A stretch of DNA of 39,314 bases from Terriglobales bacterium (GCA_035624455.1 DASPRM010000133.1:1-39314); one strand, 5' to 3'; positions 25,914-34,976 are shown, numbered from the stretch's first letter. Notes: a model not told the origin generated them from the sequence alone. Translations and numbers: made by a program.

Positions 25914-26900
25914 CTATTGGCCCTCGGGAAGCGGGGGCGGGGAAATGTTGCCCCCACCCCCGAAATCCGATTCGAACTGCGGCGCGGGAGGCAGCAGCGG
26001 CTCCGAGGGCAACACCGCCGGCTCTGGCGCAATTTCCGGCTCCGCTTCCGCCAGCTTCACGTACGCGGCGATGCGCCAGATGTGGAGGAAGTCGGTCATG
26101 GCAAAATAAATCAGCGACACGATGACGCTGAACGTCAGCGCTCCCCGCCATTGCCCCTGCGCTGCCGCCCCCACCACCGCCAGCGAGGCCAGCAGAATTG
26201 CTCCCAGCAGCACTGATCGCATCAGCCCCAGCGCGGCTGCGATTGTCGTGTATCTTCCCGGATACGAGCGGAACAGTTCCACAGATTCGCGAAAAGACGC
26301 AAACCCTCCTCGTCCATCCCGCAGAGCAAAAATCGGCGCGAGCGACAGAAACCAGTTCAGCATCGACCAGATCGATCCCACCACCAGCGCCACCAGAAAA
26401 ATCAACAGGGTCGGAAGCAACTGCTTCTCGGGAGACGGCGGGATCCATGCCCCAATCAGAATTCCCCCGCCGAAAAAAGCAAGAACGGCAGCCAGCAACA
26501 CTACGACGCGAAGCGTATTGATCCCCAGCAATCCCAGCCAGTTCGTAGCGCTTTCCTGGAGCAGGGCTTTCAGCGTGGCTGCGCGCCCGATGCTGGCCAA
26601 CACCACCCAAAGAACCATCAGCACGGGAATGACAGCCGGAATCCACCGCCCCAGCATAGGCCCCAAATCGGCCAATATCTGAGCCAGAACCAGCGCCATC
26701 GAGTAAGGTTCAAGACTCTTCAGCACCCTCCACTCCCCATCGCTGATTTTTATTCCCGCCAAAAATGTAAGAGCGGTGTAGAAGATGACTGCCCAGACAA
26801 CCAGACCGAATCCCCATCGCCAGGCGATTTCGCCCAGCACCAGGCTGGGGGATTCGATGAGTTCCCGAAAGCTGGAGCGCAGTGGAGAGGCGTGTGCCAT
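25914..26900 (-). CDS. Polytopic membrane protein of unknown function
   Basis: A 328-residue integral membrane protein with about six hydrophobic segments (for example FGLVVWAVIFYTALTFL, VIPVLMVLWVVLASI, LRVVVLLAAVLAFFGGGILIG, LLIFLVALVVGSIWSMLNW). The cytoplasmic-looking C-terminus is Pro/Glu-rich and contains FESDFGGGGN. The organisation resembles DUF4013/glycerophosphoryl-diester-phosphodiesterase-membrane-type proteins, but I cannot place it in a family. It lies directly upstream of guaA on the same strand. Confidence 0.8.
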   Translation of the reverse strand: MAHASPLRSSFRELIESPSLVLGEIAWRWGFGLVVWAVIFYTALTFLAGIKISDGEWRVLKSLEPYSMALVLAQILADLGPMLGRWIPAVIPVLMVLWVVLASIGRAATLKALLQESATNWLGLLGINTLRVVVLLAAVLAFFGGGILIGAWIPPSPEKQLLPTLLIFLVALVVGSIWSMLNWFLSLAPIFALRDGRGGFASFRESVELFRSYPGRYTTIAAALGLMRSVLLGAILLASLAVVGAAAQGQWRGALTFSVIVSLIYFAMTDFLHIWRIAAYVKLAEAEPEIAPEPAVLPSEPLLPPAPQFESDFGGGGNISPPPLPEGQ

Positions 26901-26964
26901 TCCGCAGATAGCAGTCTACCAGCGGCAGCGGAAAATGCTGCTTCTTCGCGGGAAGTCGTGAAGG

Positions 26965-26984
26965 GGCTCGGTTTTAACCGAGCC
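26965..26984. repeat. Perfect inverted repeat between divergent genes
   Basis: GGCTCGGTT, TT, AACCGAGCC: 9-bp arms with a 2-nt loop, in the 259-bp gap between the membrane protein (minus) and R2lox (plus). It could be a regulator site or a small dispersed palindrome. Confidence 0.5.
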
Positions 26985-27159
26985 GTACTTGCGTAAGATA
27001 GGTCCGGCTTTTGCCGCTGAGGTATTCCCGAGGCTAACGAAAGCCATCGCGAGCGCCGCCAGTCACAGTCTCCGCATACAGGAGCACAAAGCCGTACCGC
27101 CAGTTGGCGGAATCCCAGGTTCAGCGTACATTTAGCCAGCCGGGAGGCCAAAGACCAGC

Positions 27160-27972
27160 ATGTCCGCCGCTGCTACCTCTCCCAAATCACCGCGTCAGCT
27201 CTACCAGATCGCCAAGCGTCACGGCATGTGGGATCCGGAGCAGATTCCTATCGCTGAAGACCGCCCGCACTGGGAGCGGCTCACGCCGGGTCAGAAAGAA
27301 CAACTGCTTAAGGTCTGTGCGTTGTTCTACGAGGGCGAGGTGAGCGTGTCGGACACCCTGGCTTGGTTCATCGCCGGCATGCAGGATGCCGATCGCCGCG
27401 TTTTTCTCACCACCCAGATGTTCGAGGAGGTCAAGCACGCCGAATTCTTTCACCTTTATTTTCGTGATGTCTTTGGAGAGGTGAACACCGCGGCCTACTT
27501 GGTACCTGAGTATCGTGGGGTATTGCTGGACGAGTTGAAAGCGCGTGGCGAGGCCATTGGCCGCGCTCTATTGTCGGGCTCGGAAGAGGAACTGGACAAG
27601 GCTATGGTCATCGGCTTCACCCACTACATGGGCATTGTGGAAGGCGGACTCGCCGTCACCGGCTATCAGTACTTCGAAGAAATGTTGGGCTCGCGCGGGA
27701 TTTTTCCCCGCCTGCTGCAAGGCATCCAATTGATCCGCGCCGACGAAGGCCGCCACCTCGCGCACGGCATGGATTATCTGCGCCAGAAAATCGCCCGGAA
27801 ACCGGACCTGGCCGCCCTCGTGCGCCATCTCTTCTGGAGTGAGACCCTGAAAATCCCCGCGCGAACCGAAGTCGTATTTCGGCCCAATGATTTCGGCCTC
27901 AGCCGCATCAAGATGATGACCTTGGCTTACAGCCACATCAAACAGCGCCAGCACGAATGCGGCGTGGCCTAG
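27160..27972 (+). CDS. R2-like ligand-binding oxidase (R2lox), Mn/Fe type
   Basis: A 270-residue ferritin-like oxidase of the R2lox family, related to ribonucleotide reductase R2 but not a reductase subunit. The metal ligands line up by spacing with those known for R2lox: Glu60, Glu90 and His93 (EVKH), Glu161, Glu196 and His199 (EGRH). Val63, three residues after the first Glu, and Tyr156, five before Glu161, match the Val-Tyr pair that forms the ether cross-link in this family. The protein binds a Mn/Fe cofactor and a fatty-acid-like ligand; its physiological substrate is unknown. It leads a plus-strand group with a ferredoxin-NADP reductase-like flavoprotein, a USP and dodecin. Confidence 0.92.
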   Translation: MSAAATSPKSPRQLYQIAKRHGMWDPEQIPIAEDRPHWERLTPGQKEQLLKVCALFYEGEVSVSDTLAWFIAGMQDADRRVFLTTQMFEEVKHAEFFHLYFRDVFGEVNTAAYLVPEYRGVLLDELKARGEAIGRALLSGSEEELDKAMVIGFTHYMGIVEGGLAVTGYQYFEEMLGSRGIFPRLLQGIQLIRADEGRHLAHGMDYLRQKIARKPDLAALVRHLFWSETLKIPARTEVVFRPNDFGLSRIKMMTLAYSHIKQRQHECGVA

Positions 27973-28272
27973 AAGTATTCCCGGGCGGGCCGAAATATTC
28001 GCCGGGTCATTCTGAGCGACGCCAGGCAAGCGGCGAATCTATGTATTTCTTCGCTGCTGATGGTCATCCCAAGCCCCGGCGGCCGAAGGGCGCTTTCTGC
28101 CCCACCACCTGTTCCGTTTCGGCCCTGCCAGCTGAAACATTGCCCCCTCCCCTTCAACCCTTTCCCTTTCCCCTGCCGCTCTGGTTACAATCTTGACGCA
28201 TCCTAATAAGCACAGGCCCATGATGACGTCCCTTCGCGTGAGCAGTTCGGTTCAGACCTGGGAGGACTGGTT
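27973..28272. other. Intergenic region with dispersed repeat
   Basis: 300 bp without a gene. It holds the repeat copy at 28007-28049 and a second degenerate one around 28064-28110 (GGCGGCCGAAGGGCGCTTTC). Confidence 0.6.
28007..28049. repeat. Dispersed intergenic repeat (CTGAGCGACG family)
   Basis: TCATTCTGAGCGACG at the left and CGGCGAATCTATGTATTTC at the right match the copy at 30539-30580 apart from the centre. Confidence 0.75.
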
Positions 28273-29625
28273 TTGAAGACTGTTTACGTGGTTGGCGCTG
28301 GTCCAGCAGGCCTGTTTGCCGCTCAGAAGATAGCTGCGGCAGGTCACCAGGTGGTGATCTTCAATCGCGATATCAAGCCCGGCGGCCTGGCCGAGTACGG
28401 AATCTATCCTGTCAAAGACAAGATGAAAGTGGGCTTGCGCAAGCAGTTTGCCAAGGTACTCTCGCTGCCCAACGTTCACTACTTTGGCCATGTCCGGGTT
28501 GGCAACGGATACTCGATCACAATCGAAGACCTTCGCGATTTCCAGCCTGCCGCCATGGTGTTCGCCGTCGGCGCGCAGGGCACCAAGGACCTCAACCTTC
28601 CCGGCGAAGACTGCCGCCGCGTTTACTCCGCGAAGGATTTCGTCTACCACTACAATCAGTTGCCACCTTTTGCCTCTCAGGATTTCTCTACCGGAAAGCG
28701 CATTGCCATCGTGGGCATGGGCAACGTTATGGTGGACATCGCGCGCTGGGTTTTGCAGGACGATCCCGATCGGCTAACCGAGGAGTTGATCGTCGTCGCC
28801 CGGCGTGGTCCCTTCGAAGCCAAGTTCGACGAGCGCGAATTCGTGCACATCGAGCAGCACCTCGACCGCCAGGACTTCCAGCAGGAACTCGAGCGCATCC
28901 AGCCCTGCCTGGCCGCCGTCGGCCAGGACATCGCCAACGTTGCGGGCAAAACTTTTCCCATCCTGGCCAAGCCGTACGAGCCGGTGCGGCCGCGTCTGAA
29001 GTTTCGCTTCTTGTACTCGCCCGTTTCCATTCATGCCGGCGCCTCGGGCTGCATTGATCGCCTGACCGTCCGCGAGAACATCCTGGTCGAGCGCGACGGC
29101 AGCCTTTCCGCGAAGGGCACGGACCGGACAGCCGATCTCGACGTCGACACCATGATCTTCGCCATCGGCGACTCCGCCGATCCCAACGTTGGTCTGCCCT
29201 ATGGGGCCGAAGGCTATGTCACCCGTCCCGGCGCGGCCGACCCCGGGCATCCCCGCTATGAGATCTTCGATCCGCAGTCGCAGAGCGTCGTGGCCGGCAC
29301 CTTTGCGGTGGGATGGGCGCGCAAGGCCAGCGAGGGCCTGGTCGGTATCGCGCGCCACGACGGTGAAGTGGGCGCTGCCACCGTCTTGCAATATCTGGAG
29401 GCAATCAGCGAGACTGCTGCCGCCACTCCGGAGGAAATTTACCGTTACCTCACCCGCAGGGGAATTCCCGCAGTCAGCAAGGAGGATCTGCATTATCTTT
29501 CGCTCGCCGAGGAGCGAGAAGCCACTTCCAGAGGCTTGCAGTATTTCAAGTATTCTGGCAATGATTCCATGCTCGCCGCTATCGAAGAAGAAAGGCGCAA
29601 AGCCGGATCCGTCGTAACCGGCTGA
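28273..29625 (+). CDS. Ferredoxin-NADP reductase-like FAD flavoprotein (adrenodoxin reductase type)
   Basis: A 450-residue pyridine-nucleotide-disulfide-type oxidoreductase. The FAD Rossmann motif is VVGAGPAGLFAA (residues 6-17). The GGLAEYGIYPVKDKMK segment and the second nucleotide-binding motif IVGMGNVMVDIARW follow, and the C-terminal FAVGWARKASEGLVGIARHD is typical of adrenodoxin-reductase/FprA-like enzymes. It moves electrons between NADPH and ferredoxin or another one-electron carrier. The start is TTG at 28273 with GGAGGA 6 nt upstream. The USP gene begins 9 nt after its stop. It could supply electrons to the R2lox enzyme upstream; this is inference. Confidence 0.85.
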   Translation: MKTVYVVGAGPAGLFAAQKIAAAGHQVVIFNRDIKPGGLAEYGIYPVKDKMKVGLRKQFAKVLSLPNVHYFGHVRVGNGYSITIEDLRDFQPAAMVFAVGAQGTKDLNLPGEDCRRVYSAKDFVYHYNQLPPFASQDFSTGKRIAIVGMGNVMVDIARWVLQDDPDRLTEELIVVARRGPFEAKFDEREFVHIEQHLDRQDFQQELERIQPCLAAVGQDIANVAGKTFPILAKPYEPVRPRLKFRFLYSPVSIHAGASGCIDRLTVRENILVERDGSLSAKGTDRTADLDVDTMIFAIGDSADPNVGLPYGAEGYVTRPGAADPGHPRYEIFDPQSQSVVAGTFAVGWARKASEGLVGIARHDGEVGAATVLQYLEAISETAAATPEEIYRYLTRRGIPAVSKEDLHYLSLAEEREATSRGLQYFKYSGNDSMLAAIEEERRKAGSVVTG

Positions 29626-29634
29626 GACCTGCTG

Positions 29635-30492
29635 ATGAAAGCCACTTTCGCGCCACAACATCTTCTCTGCCTGATTGATTTGAGCTCCGCCTCCCCCGTG
29701 GTTCTGAGCTGGGCTCGGCTGGTGGCGAATCATTTCCATCCCGATCTCGAGATCGTTCACGCGGATTGGCCCGGCGAGATCAAGCTGTCCAAGGCAGAAG
29801 AAGAGGCCAGCTGGGCACAGTTGCAGATGCGTAAGACCGAAGTCTCGGGCGAACTGGAGCGAATCGCGGATTCCGTCTTCGGCTCCGGCGTGCCCTATCG
29901 TGTCCTGGTGGAGGCCGGCCATCCCGTGCAGGTTGTGCTGCAGTATTTGAGCGCACATGTCCCCGATCTGATCGTGATGGGCAGTCACGGGGAAGACGGG
30001 GCCGCACACGTGCTGCTGGGCTCGGTGGCCGAGAATGTCGCGCGGGTGGCCAATTGTCCCATCCTCATCGCCAAGGGCAACCAGTTGGCGCGCGGGCAAA
30101 AGCAGTTGCAACGTATCGTTTGTCCTACCAACCTGGGGGATTTCGCCTTGCAGTGCCTGGATGCAGCCTGCGCCATCGCGGCAGCCACCGGAGCATCGCT
30201 GGACGCTGTTCTGTCATTGGAGGAGGCTCACGTTTCCAGCGAGCTGGGACGCGCTCGCCTGCACGATTGGATTCCGGCATCGTTCCGCGAACGCTGCAGC
30301 ATTTCGGAACTGATTCTTCGCGGTGATCCGGCGGAGCAGTTGATCGGGCTTTTGCGCCGCGAAGCCAGCGATCTGGTGATAGTGGGCGCCGAGCACCGCC
30401 CGTTTTTCGAATACACCACGCTTGGCCGGACCACCGAGAAAATAATGCGCTTCTCGCCCTGCTCCGTGCTCATAGTTCCGCAGAAGGTTTAA
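29635..30492 (+). CDS. Tandem universal stress protein (two UspA domains)
   Basis: A 285-residue cytoplasmic protein made of two UspA folds. The first domain has the ATP-binding signature MGSHGEDGAAHVLLGSVAEN; the second (from ~residue 155) ends VGAEHRPFFEYTTLGRTTEK followed by CSVLIVP. Tandem USPs bind ATP and help cells survive stress or growth arrest, but the direct target is unknown. It lies 9 nt after the flavoprotein and is probably co-transcribed with it. Confidence 0.9.
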   Translation: MKATFAPQHLLCLIDLSSASPVVLSWARLVANHFHPDLEIVHADWPGEIKLSKAEEEASWAQLQMRKTEVSGELERIADSVFGSGVPYRVLVEAGHPVQVVLQYLSAHVPDLIVMGSHGEDGAAHVLLGSVAENVARVANCPILIAKGNQLARGQKQLQRIVCPTNLGDFALQCLDAACAIAAATGASLDAVLSLEEAHVSSELGRARLHDWIPASFRERCSISELILRGDPAEQLIGLLRREASDLVIVGAEHRPFFEYTTLGRTTEKIMRFSPCSVLIVPQKV

Positions 30493-30538
30493 ATGAGTTT
30501 GGTCACCGCGGGAAGGGCAGCATTTCCAGATCAGGGAG

Positions 30539-30580
30539 CATCCTGAGCGACGCGAAGCGAGCGAAGAATCTATGCATTTC
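30539..30580. repeat. Dispersed intergenic repeat (CTGAGCGACG family), best copy
   Basis: Begins CATCCTGAGCGACGCGAAGC and ends GAAGAATCTATGCATTTC. It sits between the USP gene and dodecin, ending 27 nt before the dodecin ATG. Confidence 0.8.
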
Positions 30581-30607
30581 AAATACTCGACATCACAGGA
30601 GAGAGCT

Positions 30608-30808
30608 ATGGCTCAAAAAGTGATTGATGTAGTTGGCGTATCCAAGGACAGCTTCGCCAAAGCCGCTGAAAATGCAGTCATCGAAGCGGCGAAAACCGTG
30701 CGCGGCATCAAGTGGGCGCGTGTATCCGACTTTGAAATGGAACTCGACGGAAAAAAGGTGCTGCAGTACCGCGCTACTGCTCGCATCTATTTCAACGTCG
30801 AACACTGA
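30608..30808 (+). CDS. Dodecin (flavin-binding/storage protein)
   Basis: A 66-residue dodecin with the beta-alpha-beta-beta plan: VIDVVGVSKDSFAKAAENAV, then VRGIKWARVSDFEMEL and VLQYRATARIYFNVE. The Trp in GIKWARV is the residue that stacks on the flavin in bacterial dodecins. Dodecamers bind and buffer FMN/FAD. AGGAGAG lies just before the ATG at 30608. It closes the flavin- and redox-rich gene group that starts with R2lox, though a dispersed repeat separates it from the USP gene. Confidence 0.93.
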   Translation: MAQKVIDVVGVSKDSFAKAAENAVIEAAKTVRGIKWARVSDFEMELDGKKVLQYRATARIYFNVEH

Positions 30809-30886
30809 GGCTCGCGGCTGGCGTTCGCTTACTTCTGCCGGGCCTGCTTTTTCCGTAAAGGACGCTGCCTCGGGGCTCCAATGTCG

Positions 30887-32011
30887 CTACGGCTCTCCGA
30901 TCCCCCGCCGCGTGACCAGATACACGGCGAAGCTGCCCAGCCAGTGTCCACCCTCGTAATGTTCGCCGGTCACCGACGCCAATCCCGAATTCCGGTGCGC
31001 CGCCGCAGTCGCCTGCAGGGACGCTAGTCGCGGATCGGAGGCAGGCAAGCCCGAGGCAATTCCCTCCAGCATCCACGCGCGGCTGAGATTCAGGCCATCG
31101 AGGTGCGCCAGCCGGGGATCGCTGGGATCGGTAACCACTTCCGGCTTGAGCCAATCCGAGCTGCCGTCCGCCGGAATCTGCGCCAGAAACGATCGCAGCC
31201 AGCCGGCGTATTCCGACGAAGGCAGGACGCGCCGCATGACATCGGCTTCCGCCAGGCAAGGAGAGAGAAAATCTTCTCCGGAAGGTTCGTATGCCATCGG
31301 GCAAGTGTGATCCCGCACATAGAACTGCCTGGCCTTCTCGCTTAGAAGCTGCAGAAAATCGTGCTGCTGCGTGGCGCGCGCATAGTCGATCATCAGTCCC
31401 AGCGCGAATGCTGTTTGGCTGTGTTCGCCGGAGCGGATCGGATAGGAGAGCTTGGGCAACCATGTTTTCAGCCGGTCGCCCGCTGCAATCTCCAGTGGCT
31501 GCAGATTGGCCGAGAGTTCGTGCCCCAGCGGATCGTTCCACTCCCGCAATTCCTGTCCCAGTTGCAGCAGCCACGCCAAGCCATACGGACGCTCGAAGCT
31601 CGCTCTGCCGGCAGCCTTCAGATACACAACTTCCTGCGCGATGTTTTCTGCTGTCAGGCTGCGCTTCAGCGCCTCCCGCGCCTTCGGAGTGAACGCCGCC
31701 TCGGGATATGTCCGCGCCAGCCGCACCAGCAGCCAGTGCCCGTGAACCGAGGAATGCCAGTCGTAGCAGCCATAGAAGGCCGGCGTCAGCTTGCGCGGCG
31801 GAAGAACGTCGGCATCGCTATTCAAGGTGTGAGAGATTTTGTTGGGATATTCCTTATTCACGCAAGCCAGCGCGAGATTCGCGAAGCGTTCGGCTGCCCT
31901 GGCATCGAAGAGCGACTGCTTGCTCGACCCACCGGAACTCTGATCCCCGGAGGAAGCTGCAAGCAGGCACGGAAACCACCCGGCAACCAGCAGCAGGATT
32001 ACCATTCTCAT
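30887..32011 (-). CDS. DUF2891 domain protein, exported
   Basis: A 374-residue protein with a signal peptide (MRMVILLLVAGWFPCLLAAS). The mature part is the DUF2891 fold, probably an alpha/alpha toroid: FYGCYDWHSSVHGHWLLVRL, FERPYGLAWLL, SGEHSQTAFALGLM and LNLSRAWMLEGIA. The WHSSVHGHW and GEHSQTAFA segments are family-invariant and look like an active site, but no activity has been shown to my knowledge. The start at 32011 is chosen because it opens the signal peptide; no clear ribosome site is visible. Confidence 0.85.
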   Translation of the reverse strand: MRMVILLLVAGWFPCLLAASSGDQSSGGSSKQSLFDARAAERFANLALACVNKEYPNKISHTLNSDADVLPPRKLTPAFYGCYDWHSSVHGHWLLVRLARTYPEAAFTPKAREALKRSLTAENIAQEVVYLKAAGRASFERPYGLAWLLQLGQELREWNDPLGHELSANLQPLEIAAGDRLKTWLPKLSYPIRSGEHSQTAFALGLMIDYARATQQHDFLQLLSEKARQFYVRDHTCPMAYEPSGEDFLSPCLAEADVMRRVLPSSEYAGWLRSFLAQIPADGSSDWLKPEVVTDPSDPRLAHLDGLNLSRAWMLEGIASGLPASDPRLASLQATAAAHRNSGLASVTGEHYEGGHWLGSFAVYLVTRRGIGEP

Positions 32012-32059
32012 CGCGGCCAATTTATCAGGTCGACAAAGTAACTGTGCTTCCTGAGGGGG

Positions 32060-32123
32060 CATTCTGAGCGACGCGTAGCCAGCGAGGAATCCATGCCACG
32101 GGCGGCCCTAGGACCTATGCATT
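32060..32123. repeat. Dispersed intergenic repeat with internal insertion
   Basis: CATTCTGAGCGACGCGTAGC starts the copy, and GACCTATGCATTTATG ends it after an extra ~25 bp in the centre. Confidence 0.7.
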
Positions 32124-32176
32124 TATGACCTGCGTCCGCGAAATGCCCCAGCTACGCGCCGCGCTAACCTGGGACC

Positions 32177-34318
32177 CTATTCCATCCATTCCAGCAGAAC
32201 CAGGCTATGGTCCTCCACCGAATATTCAGCGCCCGGAGCGCGAGTCGTCCCGCTTGGACCAGAGGCCGCGATCCAGCCTGAAGAAGTGTCCATCCGTGCG
32301 TGCCACAGGCCGATGCTGGGCATGCTGGGCATCTGAAAATTAACCGTGATGGACGCGGCGTTAAGCAGCAGCAGGAACACACCATCCTGGATCGTTTTGC
32401 CGACTTCGTCCTGCTCCTGGATATCAGATCCATCCAGCATCATGCCGACGGCGCGGATGAAATCGGTCTGCCAATCCAGTTCGCCCATTTCCTGTCCGTC
32501 GGTCCGCAGCCAGGTGACATCTTTGATCTGGTTCCTCGAGATGTCTCTTCCGTGGAAGAAATCGGTCTGCCGGAACACAGGATGCGCCTTGCGGAAGGCG
32601 ATCAGCTGCCGGGTAAACTCCAGCAATTCGGCAAACTGATGGGCCCGGCTCCACTCCACCCAACTGATGGTGTTGTCCTGGCAATAAGCATTGTTGTTTC
32701 CCTGTTGCGTGCGCGCGAACTCGTCGCCCGCGCAGAGCATCGGGGTACCCTGCGAGAGCAGCAGCGTCGCCATGTAATTTCGCCGCTGGCGGGTACGCAG
32801 CTTGCCGATCGCGGGATCGGTGGTATCCCCCTCCACACCGCAATTCCAACTGTCGTTCTGATCGGTGCCATCCTGGTTATTTTGCAGATTCGCCCGGTTG
32901 TGCTTGAAGTTGTAGCTCACCAGGTCATGCAGCGTGAATCCATCATGGCAGGTCACGAAATTGATGCTCGCTCCCGGACTGCGGCCGTCGTGGGAATAGA
33001 GATCGCTGGAACCGGTGAGCCGGTACGCCATGTCGGAAACCATTCCCGCATCTCCTTTCCAGAAGCGGCGCACCGTGTCGCGGTAGCGTCCATTCCATTC
33101 CGCCCAGTCGATAGGGAAGTTGCCCACCTGGTAGCCGCCCAGGCCCACGTCCCACGGCTCCGCGATCAACTTGACCTGGCTCAGCACCGGATCTTGTTGC
33201 ACGATGTCGAAGAAAGACGCCATCCGCGTCGGCCCATCCTTTTCCCGGCCCAATACCGTCGCCAGATCAAAGCGGAAGCCATCGACATGCATCACGTTCA
33301 CCCAGTAGCGCAGGCTGTCGGCAATCATGCGCAGGACCACTGGATTCGACATCTGCGGTGAGTTTCCGCATCCCGTGTAGTCGTGATACAAGCACGGCGT
33401 GTCAGTTTCCAGCCAGTAATAATTGAGGTTGTCGATTCCACGCCAGGAAAGCGTGGGTCCAAGATGATTGCTTTCGCAGGTGTGGTTGTACACCACGTCC
33501 AGGATCACCTCGAATCCAGCGCGGTGAAGCTGTTTCACCATCTGCTTGAATTCAGTCACCTGTTGGCCGAGATTGCCGCTGGCGCTGTAGCGGGCATCGG
33601 GGGCAGAAAATCCCAGCGTGTTGTAACCCCAGTAGTTGGTCAGTCCTTTATCGAGCAGAAACTTTTCCGGCTGGCAGGCGTGAATGGGAAGCAGCTCCAG
33701 GGTGGTTACTCCCAGGTATTGCAGATATTCGATCGCAGTCGGCGAACCCAGCCCTGCATAGCTTCCACGTAGAGCTGGATCCAGATTGCGCAAGCGGGCC
33801 GTGAATCCCTTCACGTGCAGCTCGTAGAGGATGGTCTTATCGAGCGGAATTCGCGGCGGTGCATCTCCCTCCCAGTCAAACCCGCCATCCACGACGATGC
33901 ACTTGGGCGCGGCTGCGGTGTCATCGGAAGTGTCGATCACCAGGTCAGCGCGCGGGTCACCGCGCTTGTACGCATACGCTGAACCGCGCGACCAATCCAT
34001 CGTTCCCGAGATGGCGTGCGCGTAGGGATCCACCAGAAGCTTGGCAGCGTTGAAACGCTGGCCCTTCACCGGATCGTATGGACCGGCGACGCGGTAGCCA
34101 TAGATTTGCCCCGGCATGCATCCCTTGCAGTACACATGCCAGATGAAGCGAGTCCGGTTCTTCACTTCGATGGTCTGCGAGGGCGTGCCGGTGTCCGCGC
34201 CGTCGAACAGGCACAACGTCACCCCCTCGGCATTCTGCGAAAAGAGCGCAAAATTCACGCCCTCTCCATCCCAAGTGGCGCCCAGCGGATAGGGCCTGCC
34301 CCGCCTGATCTCGAACAT
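32177..34318 (-). CDS. glgX: Glycogen debranching enzyme GlgX (GH13_11)
   Basis: A 713-residue isoamylase-type enzyme that cuts alpha-1,6 branches of glycogen. The N-terminal CBM48-like domain starts IRRGRPYPLGATWDGEGVNF. The barrel contains VVYNHTCESNH, the nucleophile Asp in GFRFDLATVLGRE, the acid/base Glu in IAEPWDVGLGGYQ and the His-Asp pair in VTCHDGFTLHD. GNFPIDWAEWNGRYRD and the NCGVEGDT segment are characteristic of GlgX/TreX. Length is normal. No other glycogen gene adjoins it, but a GH13 enzyme is at 2769-4844. Confidence 0.95.
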   Translation of the reverse strand: MFEIRRGRPYPLGATWDGEGVNFALFSQNAEGVTLCLFDGADTGTPSQTIEVKNRTRFIWHVYCKGCMPGQIYGYRVAGPYDPVKGQRFNAAKLLVDPYAHAISGTMDWSRGSAYAYKRGDPRADLVIDTSDDTAAAPKCIVVDGGFDWEGDAPPRIPLDKTILYELHVKGFTARLRNLDPALRGSYAGLGSPTAIEYLQYLGVTTLELLPIHACQPEKFLLDKGLTNYWGYNTLGFSAPDARYSASGNLGQQVTEFKQMVKQLHRAGFEVILDVVYNHTCESNHLGPTLSWRGIDNLNYYWLETDTPCLYHDYTGCGNSPQMSNPVVLRMIADSLRYWVNVMHVDGFRFDLATVLGREKDGPTRMASFFDIVQQDPVLSQVKLIAEPWDVGLGGYQVGNFPIDWAEWNGRYRDTVRRFWKGDAGMVSDMAYRLTGSSDLYSHDGRSPGASINFVTCHDGFTLHDLVSYNFKHNRANLQNNQDGTDQNDSWNCGVEGDTTDPAIGKLRTRQRRNYMATLLLSQGTPMLCAGDEFARTQQGNNNAYCQDNTISWVEWSRAHQFAELLEFTRQLIAFRKAHPVFRQTDFFHGRDISRNQIKDVTWLRTDGQEMGELDWQTDFIRAVGMMLDGSDIQEQDEVGKTIQDGVFLLLLNAASITVNFQMPSMPSIGLWHARMDTSSGWIAASGPSGTTRAPGAEYSVEDHSLVLLEWME

Positions 34319-34424
34319 TATGTGCCTTTGCTTGGTTTATTGAAGGCCCAGTCTCGGCGGCTTATTGTACAGGGTGCGCAAAAAAGTCAGGTGTGTCTAG
34401 GCACCAGGTGAGTTGATTGAGGAA

Positions 34425-34469
34425 TCATCCTGAGGCGCGCTGCGGCGGCCGAAGGATTTAGGCATTTTT
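34425..34469. repeat. Dispersed intergenic repeat copy
   Basis: TCATCCTGAGGCGCGCTGCG at the left and GCCGAAGGATTTAGGCATTT at the right; a diverged copy of the same family, between glgX and the LysM gene. Confidence 0.65.
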
Positions 34470-34539
34470 GAGTCAGGACTTAGACCCCTGCAAACGCTAT
34501 CTGCACTTCGGTGCGCGGCTTTTGCAGGGCGAGAAGGCG

Positions 34540-34583
34540 CCTTCCCGCCCTCATCTCAACCATGCGAAATGAAGGCGGGAAGG
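34540..34583 (-). terminator. Long hairpin downstream of the BON-LysM gene
   Basis: CCTTCCCGCC and TCAT (34540-34554) pair with ATGA and GGCGGGAAGG (34569-34583) with one mismatch and a 14-nt loop. It begins 18 nt after the stop of the LysM gene. No T-tract is evident, so it may be a repeat element rather than a true terminator. Confidence 0.5.
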
Positions 34584-34601
34584 GAAGCGAGCCGGACGGA
34601 T

Positions 34602-34976
34602 TTACTGCGGAATCACCAGGGTGGCCCCGGCGCGAATTACGTTGGGATCGGCAATATTGTTGGCTTGAGCAATTTTCATGTACTGGTTGGCGTTTCCGTA
34701 AAACATTTTGCTGATCTTGGAGAGATTGTCGCCTGCCTGGATCGTGTAAGTCTGCTGCCCACCTGTGCTGGCGATGTCATGCTCCAGATCGCCATACGTG
34801 GGGTCAACCTGCTTGATCGCGTCCCAAACGCGGTTCTTGGCAAGCTCCGACGGAACTGTGGCTTTCAGGTAAAGCTTGTCGCCGTGCAGGTCGGTCGCCT
34901 GTACGCTGCCGCCGAATCTCGTGATTGCCTCGATGACTGGGTTGTATTTGCTTCTCAGGGCGTTCAAATCGGCCAT
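34602..34976 (-). CDS. BON-LysM domain protein (Kbp/YgaU-like)
   Basis: A 124-residue protein. The N-terminal part (about 10-65, with GDKLYLKATVPSELAKNRVW) is a BON-like domain; residues ~75-123 are a LysM domain (YTIQAGDNLSKISKMFYGN, IADPNVIRAGATLVIP). This is the order seen in E. coli Kbp/YgaU, a cytoplasmic potassium-binding protein, and no signal peptide is present here either. GGAGG lies 4 nt before the ATG at 34976, a strong ribosome site. The role in K+ sensing is by homology only. Confidence 0.88.
   Translation of the reverse strand: MADLNALRSKYNPVIEAITRFGGSVQATDLHGDKLYLKATVPSELAKNRVWDAIKQVDPTYGDLEHDIASTGGQQTYTIQAGDNLSKISKMFYGNANQYMKIAQANNIADPNVIRAGATLVIPQ

Noticed and set aside
24922-26109. 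395-codon plus-strand frame opposite guaA and the membrane protein
   Set aside because: It spans two real genes on the other strand and encodes a low-complexity His/Arg/Leu-rich product.
27160-27972. Ribonucleotide reductase small subunit
   Set aside because: The Val63 and Tyr156 positions and ligand spacing fit R2lox, and no large reductase subunit is adjacent.
28774-30111. 445-codon minus-strand frame opposite the flavoprotein and USP genes
   Set aside because: It is antisense to two confidently assigned genes and has no motif of its own.
32300-33361. 353-codon plus-strand frame opposite glgX
   Set aside because: Shadow of the catalytic domain of GlgX; no ribosome site or family match.
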